From contig AP018172.1 of assembly GCA_002368175.1 (NCBI GenBank), positions 7,629,001 through 7,693,000 of the forward strand: a stretch of 64,000 bases of DNA, in the 5' to 3' direction. A model generated the notes under the pieces. The model saw only the letters and a program-made list of their open reading frames with translations, made no database searches and was not told where the DNA came from. Origin of the DNA: Calothrix sp. NIES-2098 (lineage in GTDB: Bacteria; Cyanobacteriota; Cyanobacteriia; Cyanobacteriales; Nostocaceae). The position numbers and the translations under genes were made by a program. Shown here piece by piece: positions 44,430 to 54,134 of this stretch (its first letter is position 1; each line of letters opens with the position of its first letter).

Positions 44430-47400
44430 ATGGCGATTTTACACGGTATTTGGTTAAGTAAAAAGCAAAATAGTTGTTTATTTATTTGGGGAGAAACTTG
44501 GCGTTCTTCACAAGTTAATCTTGATTCTAATGCTGATTTTGATATACCATCACATCCATTGGCAATGGCACCACAGGAGTTAAGCGAGTGGTTGCATTCT
44601 CGAAATCTGAAAATTGCTAACTTTATCCAACAACCGCAAGTAGCTGTAAGTGCAGGAAGAAAACGTCAAAGTATAAGTGTTACTGAAGTAAATTTGCCGG
44701 GAGCATCCCAAATCATTGGTTTACCAACTCAAATATCAGACAGCAGCATTTTGCCGATACATTCTGCTGTAGTCGAAACACAATTTATTCCTATACAAAA
44801 AACAGACTCTACATCATATATCCACCCTTGGCGAATTGAGGGTTTTTGTTTAAATCCTGCCGCAGCAATGAAATTTCTTTCTTCTCTTCCTTTAAGTACG
44901 ATTAACGGGGAAGATGTTTTTTTAGGCGGAGATTTACGCTTTTGGTCGCAGGTTGCCCGTTGGAGTTTAGATTTAATTTCTCGGTGTAAGTTTTTACCAA
45001 CAATTCAAAAACAATCTGATAGTTCGATAGATGCTAGGTGGCAAGTACTTTTGGATAGTGCTGTAGATGGCACAAGATTGGAAAAATTTTCTCAGTTGAT
45101 GCCATTAGCTTGCCGCACTTATCAGAAACCGCTGGAGAATGAAGAATTAACTGCATCCCAAATATATATAGATTTACCGCTACAACCGCAAGAATTACTG
45201 TTAGGATTTCTCAACAGTACGATAGATACTCAAGTCCGAGAAATGGTAGGTTCCCAATCCCCAATTGAAAGTAGGGTGATGGCATCTTTACCAGCAGCGG
45301 TGCGTCAGTGGTTGCAAGCTTTAATTAGTGAATCTCAAACAGTTAGTGCAGATCCTATTGGCTTAGAAAGATTACAAGCGGCACTAACAGCTTGGACGAT
45401 GCCGCTACAATACCAATTAACTCATAAAGCTCTATTTCGTACTTGTTTTGAATTGCGATCGCCTGAGGCTGGAGAATCAGAATGGAAATTGGTATATTAT
45501 CTCCAAGCTGCGGACGATCCAGAGTTTTTGGTAGATGCGGCCACTATTTGGCAACACCCAGTTGAGCAATTAACATATCAAAATCGCACCATCGCAGAAC
45601 CCCAAGAAACTTTTCTGCGCGGCTTGGGGTTAGCTTCCCGATTGTATGGAGGAATTGCACCCAGTTTAGAAAGTGACTATCCTGAATCTTGTAGTCTTAA
45701 CCCCATGCAGGCTTATGAATTTATTAAGTCTGTAGCTTGGAGATTTGAAGATAGTGGTTTAGGGGTAGTTTTACCGCCTAGTTTGGCAAACCGTGAAGGA
45801 TGGGCGAACCGTTTGGGTTTGAAAATTACTGCGGAAACGCCAAATCAAAAGCAAGGGCGCTTAGGATTGCAGAGTTTGCTGAATTTTCAGTGGCAATTGG
45901 CGATTGGTGGGCAAACAATTTCTAAAGCTCAGTTTGACAGGCTGGTAGCATTAAATAGCCCACTAGTAGAAATTAACGGTGAGTGGGTGGAGTTACGATC
46001 CCAAGATATTAAGACAGCGCAAGCCTTTTTTGCTTCCCGTAAAGAAAAAATGGCGCTTTCCTTGGAAGACGCTTTGCGCTTGAGTACAGGGGATACCCAG
46101 GCAATTGAAAAATTACCAGTAGTCAGTTTTGAAGCATCTGGTGCATTACAAGAGTTAATCGGGGCGCTGACAAATAATCAGGCGATCGCACCTTTACCCA
46201 CACCCGCCAACTTTAAAGGACAGTTGCGACCTTATCAAGAGCGAGGTGCAGCTTGGCTAGCTTTCTTAGAACGTTGGGGTTTGGGTGCTTGTCTTGCAGA
46301 CGATATGGGTTTAGGGAAAACCATCCAGTTCATCGCTTTTCTTTTACATTTGAAAGAACAGGATGCACTAGAAAAACCTACTCTACTAGTTTGTCCTACT
46401 TCTGTATTAGGAAACTGGGAACGGGAAGTTAAAAAATTTGCTCCTACACTCAAAATTTTACAGTATCACGGTGATAAACGCCCCAAAGGTAAGACGTTTA
46501 CAGAAACCGTGAAAAAGTATGATTTAGTTGTAACTAGTTACTCACTGATTCACCGAGATATCAAATCATTGCAGAGTGTTGATTGGCAAACAATAGTGTT
46601 AGATGAAGCACAGAATGTTAAAAATTCTGATGCCAAGCAATCACAAGCAGTTAGACAATTAGAAACAACATTTCGTATTGCTTTAACTGGTACACCAGTA
46701 GAAAATAGATTGCAAGAATTATGGTCTATTTTAGATTTTCTCAATCCTGGTTATTTGGGCAATAAGCAGTTTTTTCAAAGGCGATTTGCCATGCCGATTG
46801 AAAAGTATGGCGATTCTGCTTCATTAAATCAATTGCGTTCATTAGTACAACCATTTATTCTGCGGCGACTGAAGACAGATCGTGATATTATTCAAGACTT
46901 GCCAGAAAAGCAGGAAATGACGGTATTTTGTGGACTTACTCCCGAACAAGCCACGCTTTATCAAAAAGTGGTGGAAGATTCTTTAGCAGAGATTGACACT
47001 GCCACAGGATTACAACGCCGAGGTATGATTTTAGCTTTATTAATCAAGCTCAAACAAGTCTGCAATCATCCAGCCCAATATTTAAAAGAAAGCACATTAG
47101 ATAAATATCATTCAGCCAAACTTCAGCGTTTGGATGAAATGCTAGAAGAAGCTTTATCGGAAGGCGATCGCGCTTTAATCTTCACTCAATTTGCGGAATG
47201 GGGTAAGTTACTCAAACCCCATTTAGAAAAACAGTTAGGGCGAGAAATATTTTTCTTGTATGGTAGCACTAGTAAAAAACAACGTGAGGAAATGATCGAC
47301 CGTTTCCAACACGACCCCCAAGGGCCACCAATTATGATTCTTTCCTTAAAAGCTGGGGGTGTGGGGTTGAATTTAACGAGAGCAAATCATGTTTTCCACT

Positions 47401-47666
47401 TTGATAGATGGTGGAACCCCGCAGTCGAAAATCAAGCTACAGACCGAGTATTTCGGATTGGTCAAACCCGCAATGTCCAAGTCCACAAATTTGTCTGCAC
47501 TGGCACATTAGAAGAGAAAATTCACGATATGATTGAAAGTAAAAAACAACTTGCAGAACAAGTTGTAGGTGCTGGAGAAGATTGGTTAACTGAACTAGAT
47601 ACAGACCAACTCCGCAATTTACTTTTACTCGATCGCAGTTCTGTCATTGAAGAGGATGAAGGATAA
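44430..47666 (+). CDS. SNF2-type DEAD/DEAH helicase
   Basis: 1078 residues. The N-terminal half (about 1-580) is a cyanobacterial/bacterial accessory region without a known motif I can name. From about 590: RPYQERGAAWLAFLERWGLG, motif I DDMGLGKTIQFIAFLLH, motif Ia CPTSVLGNWEREVKKFAP, motif II VLDEAQNVKN, motif III ALTGTPVENRLQELWSI, motif IV FTQFAEWG, motif V LSLKAGGVGLNLT, motif VI ATDRVFRIGQTRNVQVHKF. This is the RapA/SNF2-like class that moves along DNA or displaces proteins. The SWIM gene follows in the same direction after 109 bases, a pairing seen in other bacteria. Confidence 0.93.
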   Translation: MAILHGIWLSKKQNSCLFIWGETWRSSQVNLDSNADFDIPSHPLAMAPQELSEWLHSRNLKIANFIQQPQVAVSAGRKRQSISVTEVNLPGASQIIGLPTQISDSSILPIHSAVVETQFIPIQKTDSTSYIHPWRIEGFCLNPAAAMKFLSSLPLSTINGEDVFLGGDLRFWSQVARWSLDLISRCKFLPTIQKQSDSSIDARWQVLLDSAVDGTRLEKFSQLMPLACRTYQKPLENEELTASQIYIDLPLQPQELLLGFLNSTIDTQVREMVGSQSPIESRVMASLPAAVRQWLQALISESQTVSADPIGLERLQAALTAWTMPLQYQLTHKALFRTCFELRSPEAGESEWKLVYYLQAADDPEFLVDAATIWQHPVEQLTYQNRTIAEPQETFLRGLGLASRLYGGIAPSLESDYPESCSLNPMQAYEFIKSVAWRFEDSGLGVVLPPSLANREGWANRLGLKITAETPNQKQGRLGLQSLLNFQWQLAIGGQTISKAQFDRLVALNSPLVEINGEWVELRSQDIKTAQAFFASRKEKMALSLEDALRLSTGDTQAIEKLPVVSFEASGALQELIGALTNNQAIAPLPTPANFKGQLRPYQERGAAWLAFLERWGLGACLADDMGLGKTIQFIAFLLHLKEQDALEKPTLLVCPTSVLGNWEREVKKFAPTLKILQYHGDKRPKGKTFTETVKKYDLVVTSYSLIHRDIKSLQSVDWQTIVLDEAQNVKNSDAKQSQAVRQLETTFRIALTGTPVENRLQELWSILDFLNPGYLGNKQFFQRRFAMPIEKYGDSASLNQLRSLVQPFILRRLKTDRDIIQDLPEKQEMTVFCGLTPEQATLYQKVVEDSLAEIDTATGLQRRGMILALLIKLKQVCNHPAQYLKESTLDKYHSAKLQRLDEMLEEALSEGDRALIFTQFAEWGKLLKPHLEKQLGREIFFLYGSTSKKQREEMIDRFQHDPQGPPIMILSLKAGGVGLNLTRANHVFHFDRWWNPAVENQATDRVFRIGQTRNVQVHKFVCTGTLEEKIHDMIESKKQLAEQVVGAGEDWLTELDTDQLRNLLLLDRSSVIEEDEG

Positions 47667-47680
47667 ACAATTTTGCCAGA

Positions 47681-47732
47681 ACCACAGATAAACACGGATG
47701 CACACCGATAAATATCTGTGTGTATCTGTGGT
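47681..47732. repeat. Imperfect hairpin repeat, CACAGATA type
   Basis: ACCACAGATAAACACGGATG (47681-47700) pairs imperfectly with TATCTGTGTGTATCTGTGGT (47713-47732), 17 of 20 positions. A shorter relative is at 60061-60109. It lies in the short gap between SNF2 and SWIM genes. Confidence 0.65.
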
Positions 47733-47781
47733 TAGTAAAGATTTATTTAATCTGGGAATTAATCTTAAATTGTAAATGTTT

Positions 47782-48621
47782 ATGACTAATTACACTTTGC
47801 AAGCAAGTCGTGAATGGTGGTCACAAAGGTGGCTAGATTTATTAGATTCCTATCGTTTTAAAAAGCGTTTAGAACGTGCAAGAAACTATTCTCGTCAAGG
47901 GAATGTCTTAAGCATTGAATTTAAAGGTGCAAAAGTATTAGCTAGAGTACAAGGTAGCGAAGTAGAACCTTATAAAGTTTCTCTTTCTCTGGAACCATTT
48001 AGCGATGAAGAATGGGGTTATGTAATTGAAACAATGTCCAAAAAGGCAATTTTTGCGGCTAAGTTATTAGCAGGAGAAATGCCACAGAATATCGAAGAAG
48101 TCTTTACGGCAAATGGACTTTCTTTATTTCCATTTACTCTTTCAGATGTTCGCAGTAAATGTTCTTGTCCTGATAAAGCTAACCCTTGTAAACACGTAGG
48201 AGCAGTGTATTATCAGTTAGGCGATCGCTTCAGTGAAGATCCTTTTGTACTATTTAAATTGCGCGGACGTAGCAAAGAGCAAATTATCAACGATTTACGC
48301 CTATTACGTAGCGCTAAAATTGAAGTTTCGCCAACAGAAACATCTGCTGATATTCAACAGCCAATTACTAACAATCAATCCACAATTAAACTTGACTCAT
48401 TCTGGCAGTACAATCAACCACTCGATTCCTCTTTAGTAGTAATTGCGCCTAGTGCTAGCGAGACAGTTTTAGATGTATTGGGCGCAATACCCTTAGCCAA
48501 AGATGAGGAAAATGTATTAAATATAACTTCTGCTGATGTGGTAATGAAGTATTTGGAGACAGTTTACCAAGATGTTAGGCAGAAGGCTGTTTTAGCTGCA
48601 ATGAATGTAGGAGAAGGTTAA
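47782..48621 (+). CDS. SWIM zinc-finger protein
   Basis: 279 residues from ATG 47782; an ATG two codons upstream is equally open. A SWIM motif, Cys-x-Cys-x(n)-Cys-x-His, is seen in KCSCPDKANPCKHVGAVYY, with ligands at about 127, 129, 136 and 138. SWIM domains bind DNA or proteins and occur next to SNF2 helicases in bacteria. The N-terminus REWWSQRWLDLLDSYRFKKRLERARNYSRQGNVLS is typical of this bacterial group. Works probably with the helicase encoded 109 bases upstream. Confidence 0.88.
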   Translation: MTNYTLQASREWWSQRWLDLLDSYRFKKRLERARNYSRQGNVLSIEFKGAKVLARVQGSEVEPYKVSLSLEPFSDEEWGYVIETMSKKAIFAAKLLAGEMPQNIEEVFTANGLSLFPFTLSDVRSKCSCPDKANPCKHVGAVYYQLGDRFSEDPFVLFKLRGRSKEQIINDLRLLRSAKIEVSPTETSADIQQPITNNQSTIKLDSFWQYNQPLDSSLVVIAPSASETVLDVLGAIPLAKDEENVLNITSADVVMKYLETVYQDVRQKAVLAAMNVGEG

Positions 48622-48809
48622 TACCAATTTTGATTTTAGAGCCAGTGCGTTTGTTAGCTACGCTTAAAAATGCTTGTATGGTAGCCACCAGCGTGGTTTT
48701 GAATGGAAAATTTCCATCTCTATGAGTGATAACTTAATTTTGTGTGCATGGTTGTATTTATTACATGTAATTGAATGGTATAAATGCAGAGTACTCCTGT
48801 TAAACCCAC

Positions 48810-49172
48810 ATGGAAGCGCAAAATAAAGTTATTACGGTAGAACTATCTGATGGTACAAATGTCAAAGTCGAAGCTACGCTGATTGGGGAACGCAAATTAA
48901 ATGTTCCCACCCGACCTTTTCATGAAGTAGCCATTGCTATTGAATCTTTGACTAAGGAAATTGCAGAAGCAATCCAAACAGTTAAACCAGATAAAGCTAG
49001 TGTGAAATTTGGGATAGAGATTGCTATGGAAGCAGGTAAACTCACGCCCGTACTAGTTAAAGGTACTTCCACAGCAAATTTAGAGATTACTTTAGAATGG
49101 GGTCAACATTCTGTGGAAGAATTCAAAATTCAACCTAGCAACTCCATAAACAAACATTCATCGTCAAGTTAG
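48810..49172 (+). CDS. Trypsin-co-occurring domain (CU044_2847-like) protein
   Basis: 120 residues. VKFGIEIAMEAGKLTPVLVKGTSTANLEITLEW is the characteristic motif of the CU044_2847/trypco1 family, a small beta-rich domain. In other genomes it lies next to trypsin-like proteases and effector-associated domains in putative conflict systems. Here there is no protease nearby. Start MEAQNKVITVEL; no strong ribosome binding site is visible before it. Convergent with the next gene, 11 bases away. Confidence 0.72.
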   Translation: MEAQNKVITVELSDGTNVKVEATLIGERKLNVPTRPFHEVAIAIESLTKEIAEAIQTVKPDKASVKFGIEIAMEAGKLTPVLVKGTSTANLEITLEWGQHSVEEFKIQPSNSINKHSSSS

Positions 49173-49183
49173 GCGAGCATAAC

Positions 49184-49369
49184 TTACTGTCCAAATTCCA
49201 GCCGCGCTTGTTCTACTAACTCTGCTGTAACAATCTCTTGCTTTGCTTGACGCGCCAAATGTTCAATTCGCGCTTTCGCTTGGGTGCGTACAAAAAAAGG
49301 GATATTTTTGAGTTTTTCTTTGGCTTCTGCTGTCCATGCCAAAGCATCTGAGAAATTTGATTGGCTCAT
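49184..49369 (-). CDS. Small PCP_red-domain protein
   Basis: 61 residues: MSQSNFSDALAWTAEAKEKL followed by a helical part with PFFVRTQAKARIEHLARQAK. It matches the small helical PCP_red domain found at the end of the BchB/ChlB subunit of light-independent protochlorophyllide reductase, here alone. A protochlorophyllide or chlorophyll-related role is possible. It lies between trypco1 and psbC. Confidence 0.72.
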   Translation of the reverse strand: MSQSNFSDALAWTAEAKEKLKNIPFFVRTQAKARIEHLARQAKQEIVTAELVEQARLEFGQ

Positions 49370-49563
49370 ATTTAATCCTCCTTTATTGAATCACCGCTAG
49401 CAATAAAAATTAATAGATTTAATTTTCTAAATTTTCTAATTTCTCAATCTATTTCCGATCAATTTGATTGTGTCATATTGCAGCAACATTAACTATTAAC
49501 AATTAATTAAAAACAATACTTCAGTAAGCTTAATTACCGCTGACAAATGACATGCAAAGCGTA

Positions 49564-49594
49564 ATAAAAAAGCTCTTGCTTTTACACAAGAGCT
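49564..49594 (-). terminator. Rho-independent terminator of psbD-psbC
   Basis: On the minus strand AGCTCTTG - 8-base loop - CAAGAGCT followed by TTTTTTATT: a perfect 8-bp stem with a U-run, 41 bases after the psbC stop. Confidence 0.85.
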
Positions 49595-49634
49595 ATAAGC
49601 ATTTAATTGTCAGTGATGAAAGAAAACTGCCGAA

Positions 49635-51023
49635 CTAGTCGAGTTCGTTCATGAACATAACTGGCTCGTTTTCACGGTCAATACCTTTCTCAAAACCACC
49701 TGCTGCTGCTCTAGCGCGACCAGCGTGCCACAAGTGACCAATGAGGAAGAAGAAACCTAAAACGAAGTGAGAAGTTGCCAACCATGCACGAGGAGATACA
49801 TAGTTGAAGGAGTTGATTTCGGTAGCCACACCACCCACAGAGTTCAGAGAACCCAGAGGAGCATGAGTCATATATTCAGCAGCGCGACGAGCTTGCCAAG
49901 GCTGAATATCGTTCTTGATTTTTTCTAGGTCAAGACCGTTGGGGCCGCGTAAAGGCTCCAACCAAGGGCCACGGAAATCCCAGAAGCGCATGGTTTCACC
50001 ACCGAAGATGATTTCACCAGTGGGAGAGCGCATCAAATATTTACCAAGACCTGTAGGGCCTTGTGCGGAACCAACGTTAGCACCTAAGCGTTGGTCGCGG
50101 ATTAAGAAGGTTAAAGCTTGAGCTTGTGAAGCTTCAGGGCCAGTAGGGCCGTAGAATTCACTGGGGTAAACGGTATTGTTGTACCAAACCATACAGGAAG
50201 CAATGAAGCCCATCAGGGACAACGCACCCAAGCTGTAGGAGAGGTAAGCTTCACCAGACCAGATGGATGCACGGCGAGACCAAGCAAAAGGCTTGGTAAA
50301 GATATGCCAGATACCGCCAGCAATACAGATGAAGGCAACCCAGATATGACCGCCGATGACATCTTCCATGTTATCGACACTGACAATCCAGCCATCGCCA
50401 CCAAAAGGAGATTTGATGAGATAACCAAAGATAACTGCTGGATTAAGTGTGGGGTTGGTAATAACACGAACATCACCACCACCAGGTGCCCAGGTGTCGT
50501 ATACGCCACCAAAGAACATTGCCTTCAGCACCAACAAGAGCGCACCACATCCTAAAACGATCAGGTGGAACCCGATGATGTTGGTCATCTTGTTCTTGTC
50601 TTTCCAGTCATAACCAAAGAAGGAAGAATATTCTTCTAAGGTTTCTGGGCCGCGAACGGCATGATAAATACCGCCAAAACCCAGTACGGCTGAGGAAATT
50701 AAGTGGAGTACACCAACAACAAAATAAGGGAAAGTGTCGATAACTTCGCCACCAGCACCAACACCCCAGCCCAAAGTAGCAAGGTGAGGTAGCAGGATTA
50801 AGCCCTGTTCATACATAGGCTTTTCTGGAATGAAGTGAGCGACTTCAAATAAAGTCATTGCTCCAGCCCAGAAGACAATTAAACCAGCATGGGCAACGTG
50901 AGCACCAAGCAGTTTGCCAGATAGGTTGATCAGACGAGCGTTACCAGACCACCAGGCAAAACCTGTTGATTCGATGTCACGTCCTCCGCCCATGATCGAT
51001 GGTCTATTAGAGAGCGTTACCAC
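49635..51023 (-). CDS. psbC: Photosystem II CP43 protein
   Basis: Inner light-harvesting chlorophyll protein of photosystem II. With the GTG start at 51023 (MVTLSNRPSIMGGGRD) it has 462 residues, the known form; the GTG lies inside psbD, overlapping by 17 bases, as in other psbDC operons. Six helices and the large lumenal loop, where GGETMRFWDF holds the Glu and Arg (E354/R357 in standard numbering) near the Mn cluster. Same strand as psbD, terminator downstream. Confidence 0.98.
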   Translation of the reverse strand: MVTLSNRPSIMGGGRDIESTGFAWWSGNARLINLSGKLLGAHVAHAGLIVFWAGAMTLFEVAHFIPEKPMYEQGLILLPHLATLGWGVGAGGEVIDTFPYFVVGVLHLISSAVLGFGGIYHAVRGPETLEEYSSFFGYDWKDKNKMTNIIGFHLIVLGCGALLLVLKAMFFGGVYDTWAPGGGDVRVITNPTLNPAVIFGYLIKSPFGGDGWIVSVDNMEDVIGGHIWVAFICIAGGIWHIFTKPFAWSRRASIWSGEAYLSYSLGALSLMGFIASCMVWYNNTVYPSEFYGPTGPEASQAQALTFLIRDQRLGANVGSAQGPTGLGKYLMRSPTGEIIFGGETMRFWDFRGPWLEPLRGPNGLDLEKIKNDIQPWQARRAAEYMTHAPLGSLNSVGGVATEINSFNYVSPRAWLATSHFVLGFFFLIGHLWHAGRARAAAGGFEKGIDRENEPVMFMNELD

Positions 51024-52062
51024 GAGGTAATACCTCCTCAGGGAATACAAATTGTTCGTGGGGCTGATCTTGAGGAGCCATCCAAGCGCGGATACCCTCG
51101 TTCAGCAAAATGTTCTTGGTATAGAATGTTTCAAATTCTGGGTCTTCAGCCGCCCGCAATTCTTGCGATACGAAGTCATAAGCCCGCAAGTTGAGAGCGA
51201 TACCGACGATGCCAATGGCTGCCATCCACAAACCGGTGACTGGCACAAACAACATGAAGAAGTGTAACCAGCGTTTGTTGGAGAACGCAATCCCGAAAAT
51301 CTGTGACCAGAAACGGTTTGCTGTCACCATTGAATAGGTTTCTTCTGATTGCGTTGGGTTGAAGGCGCGGAAGGTGTTTGCTGCTTCGCCATCTTCAAAT
51401 AGGGTGTTTTCGACTGTGGCACCGTGAATCGCACACAACAATGCACCACCCAACACACCAGCAACACCCATCATATGGAAGGGGTTGAGGGTGAAGTTAT
51501 GGAAACCTTGTACGAACAAGATGAACCGGAAGATTCCCGCCACACCAAAGCTGGGTGCAAAGAACCAGCTCGATTGTCCCAAGGGGTACATCAAGAAGAC
51601 GCTGACGAATACCGCAATGGGAGCCGAGAATGCCAATGCGTTATAAGGACGAATGCCTACCAGACGGGCGATTTCAAATTGCCGCAACATGAAGCCAATT
51701 AGACCAAAGGCTCCGTGGAGGGCGACGAATGTCCATAAGCCGCCGAGTTGACACCACCGGGTGAAGTCTCCTTGGGCTTCTGGTCCCCACAGCAATAACA
51801 GGGAATGTCCCAAACTATCTGCTGGGGTGGATACGGCTACTGTGATGAAGTTACAACCTTCTAAATACGAAGATGCTAAACCGTGGGTGTACCATGACGT
51901 GACGAAGGTTGTTCCGGTCAGCCAACCGCCGAGTGCTAGGTATGCGCAGGGAAACAATAATATCCCTGACCAACCTACGAATACAAAGCGATCGCGCTTC
52001 AACCAGTCGTCTAGAACGTCAAACCACCCTCTACTGGGGGCGCGCCCAACTGCGATGGTCAT
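51007..52062 (-). CDS. psbD: Photosystem II reaction-center protein D2
   Basis: Reaction-center subunit binding plastoquinone QA. 351 residues with five helices. Key residues in this protein's own numbering: TyrD Tyr159 (LMYPLGQSSW), His188 next to it, chlorophyll ligand His196 (PFHMMG), iron ligands His213 (AIHGATVENT) and His267 (KRWLHFFML). One unusual site: residue 190 is Phe (QGFHNFTLNP) where Trp is usual. The C-terminus FPEEVLPRGNAL is complete. psbC overlaps its 3' end by 17 bases. Confidence 0.97.
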   Translation of the reverse strand: MTIAVGRAPSRGWFDVLDDWLKRDRFVFVGWSGILLFPCAYLALGGWLTGTTFVTSWYTHGLASSYLEGCNFITVAVSTPADSLGHSLLLLWGPEAQGDFTRWCQLGGLWTFVALHGAFGLIGFMLRQFEIARLVGIRPYNALAFSAPIAVFVSVFLMYPLGQSSWFFAPSFGVAGIFRFILFVQGFHNFTLNPFHMMGVAGVLGGALLCAIHGATVENTLFEDGEAANTFRAFNPTQSEETYSMVTANRFWSQIFGIAFSNKRWLHFFMLFVPVTGLWMAAIGIVGIALNLRAYDFVSQELRAAEDPEFETFYTKNILLNEGIRAWMAPQDQPHEQFVFPEEVLPRGNAL

Positions 52063-52559
52063 TGGACTAAAATCCTCTTTTTTACTAAAATTTCAGCGTT
52101 TCTGAGGAATTAACGTTTTTTTTGACAATTTTCAGTAGCCTGAAAACTACTGAGATTCTGAGAACTAGCTGCTTATTTAGTCAGCGTTTCTCAGGGTTAT
52201 GCCATTACCCGTACCATTGGCTAGGAGTCTAGTCTGTGGTAACTTAATGATTCTTAACTTATCACATCCATTCGGGTTTTTGACCGATCCACGCAAGTGA
52301 ATCAGGTGATTTAACACCAAGCTATATAAATATTATGATTATCAGAAATTTTACAATCTGACACAAGTTTTCTCAGAAATCTAAACAATTAGCAATGACA
52401 ACACAGCAGATTGGATAAGCTAGATCGAAAGCATGGGGAAGACATGCTAGAAATTTGAACCTTTTGGACAAATGACCAATCCCCAAAATTCAACTTGCAA
52501 GACATACTGCTCAAATGGCAGACTTTTAAAGGGTATATCTCACAGGCCAAGGTAGTTCA
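52063..52559. other. Intergenic region, promoters of psbD and ycf4
   Basis: Divergent spacer of about 500 bases. It must hold the light-regulated psbD promoter and leader and the ycf4 promoter, but I can support no single -10/-35 pair or structure by eye. Confidence 0.4.
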
Positions 52560-53153
52560 ATGACGGCATCAACAATTAATAAAGGCGATTCACCTAACGG
52601 CGATAGCTCCACAGCACGTGTCCTACATCAAAAAGTTTTAGGTTCTCGTCGGTTAAGCAACTACTGGTGGGCAACAGTCGTTACCTTAGGAGCCACAGGC
52701 TTTGTGTTAGCTGGGGTCTCTAGTTACCTAAAAGTTAATTTACTCATAGTTACCGACCCAACACAACTAGTTTTTGTACCCCAAGGTTTAGTTATGGGGT
52801 TATACGGGTTGGCTGGCTTAGTTTTAGCTTTATACCTTTGGTTAGCGATTTTATGGGATATAGGCGGTGGGTATAACGAGTTTAATCAAGAAACCGGTAA
52901 TATTAAAATTTTCCGCCACGGATTTCCTGGTAAAAACCGTCGGATTGAGCTTGAAAGTTCGATTCAAGACGCGCAATCTGTACAAATAGCTATCAAAGAG
53001 GGTCTCAATCCTCGTCGCGCCCTCTACCTAAGAGTTAAAGGACGGCGAGATATTCCTCTAACTAGAGTAGGTCAACCTTTATCCTTAACAGAGTTAGAAA
53101 TTCAAGGTGCAGAGTTAGCTCGGTTTTTAGGAGTACCTCTAGAAGGTCTGTAA
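52560..53153 (+). CDS. ycf4: Photosystem I assembly protein Ycf4
   Basis: 197 residues. Two membrane helices (about 36-58 and 78-98) lie after a polar N-terminus; the rest is the conserved soluble domain with GGGYNEFNQETGNIKIFRHG, FPGKNRRIELE, ALYLRVKGRRDIPLTRVGQP and LEIQGAELARFLGVPLEGL. Ycf4 helps photosystem I assembly in the thylakoid. Divergent from psbD, so both photosystems are served from this region. Confidence 0.93.
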   Translation: MTASTINKGDSPNGDSSTARVLHQKVLGSRRLSNYWWATVVTLGATGFVLAGVSSYLKVNLLIVTDPTQLVFVPQGLVMGLYGLAGLVLALYLWLAILWDIGGGYNEFNQETGNIKIFRHGFPGKNRRIELESSIQDAQSVQIAIKEGLNPRRALYLRVKGRRDIPLTRVGQPLSLTELEIQGAELARFLGVPLEGL

Positions 53154-53334
53154 AGATTTTTAACAATAATTGAGGGGAATTTTTTATTTCTTTTTCCCTT
53201 GCTCTGTGCATTTATTTATGCCAGGGAAAAAGAAATGTAAAGAATTGTGAAAAACCAACTTTGGATGATAAATAAATCCAAAATCTATAATCGTGGGAAA
53301 CGATAAGATACTCTGGTTGAGTCAGTAATTGGTC

Positions 53335-54126
53335 ATGCGGTTAAAATTTTCACAATTTTTGGTTGCGCTTGTAATTGTTGGTGCGTTGGCATTGGGAGGC
53401 TGTTCAACACAGCAAGATGCTTCTAATGCTTCTTCTCCAACTTCAACAGCTACCTCTACAGCAACCGAGACAAGCAGCAGGTCAACCACTGAAGCAACGT
53501 CTGTATCAGAAACTACTAATGAGAGTATTCCTGGAATGAAAGATTTACCACGGCTCGAAGGTAAAGCTACTGTGGTGATGACGGTGAAAGGCTCGCCGAT
53601 TACTATCGAAGTAGACGGCACTAATGCCCCAATTACAGCTGGCAACTTCGTAGATTTAGTACAACGGGGTGTGTACGATGGAACTGCTTTTCATCGAGTA
53701 GTACGCGATCCCCAACCATTTGTAGTTCAAGGTGGAGATCCCCAAAGTAAAGACCCGAAAATTTCAGTAAATAGGCTGGGAACAGGTGGCTTTATCGATC
53801 CCAAAACGAAGAACGAGCGTTATATACCCTTAGAAATTAAGCCCAAAGGGTCAGAGCAACCGATTTATAGTAAGACTATTACTCAACCACCTGTGTTGTC
53901 TCATAAACTTGGTGCAGTAGCAATGGCGCGATCGCAACAACCAGACTCTGCATCTTCTCAGTTTTACTTTGCTTTAGCAGATTTAGGCTTTTTAGATGGG
54001 AACTATGCTGTCTTTGGCAATGTCACCGAAGGCTTTGATGTAGTTAACAAAATTCAGCAAGGCGATCGCATTGACTCTGCTAAAGTCACCAAAGGCGCAG
54101 AAAACTTGAAAACCCCCGGTCAATAG
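53335..54126 (+). CDS. Cyclophilin-type peptidyl-prolyl isomerase, lipoprotein
   Basis: 263 residues from ATG 53335 (MRLKFSQFLVALVIVGALAL then GGCSTQQ): an export signal with a lipobox LGGC, so a lipid-anchored periplasmic or lumenal protein. A Ser/Thr-rich linker (about 25-60) precedes the cyclophilin domain (about 75-255): GNFVDLVQRGVYDGTAFHRVV with the catalytic Arg, then FVVQGGDPQ, MARSQQPDSASSQFYFAL and FAVFGNVTEG-like YAVFGNVTEGFDVVNKI. It catalyses proline cis/trans turns in exported proteins. Confidence 0.92.
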   Translation: MRLKFSQFLVALVIVGALALGGCSTQQDASNASSPTSTATSTATETSSRSTTEATSVSETTNESIPGMKDLPRLEGKATVVMTVKGSPITIEVDGTNAPITAGNFVDLVQRGVYDGTAFHRVVRDPQPFVVQGGDPQSKDPKISVNRLGTGGFIDPKTKNERYIPLEIKPKGSEQPIYSKTITQPPVLSHKLGAVAMARSQQPDSASSQFYFALADLGFLDGNYAVFGNVTEGFDVVNKIQQGDRIDSAKVTKGAENLKTPGQ

Positions 54127-54134
54127 TTAGAGAT

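Noticed and set aside
51424..52105. Plus-strand frames opposite psbD
   Set aside because: They are antisense to one of the best-conserved genes of the window and contain no recognisable protein.
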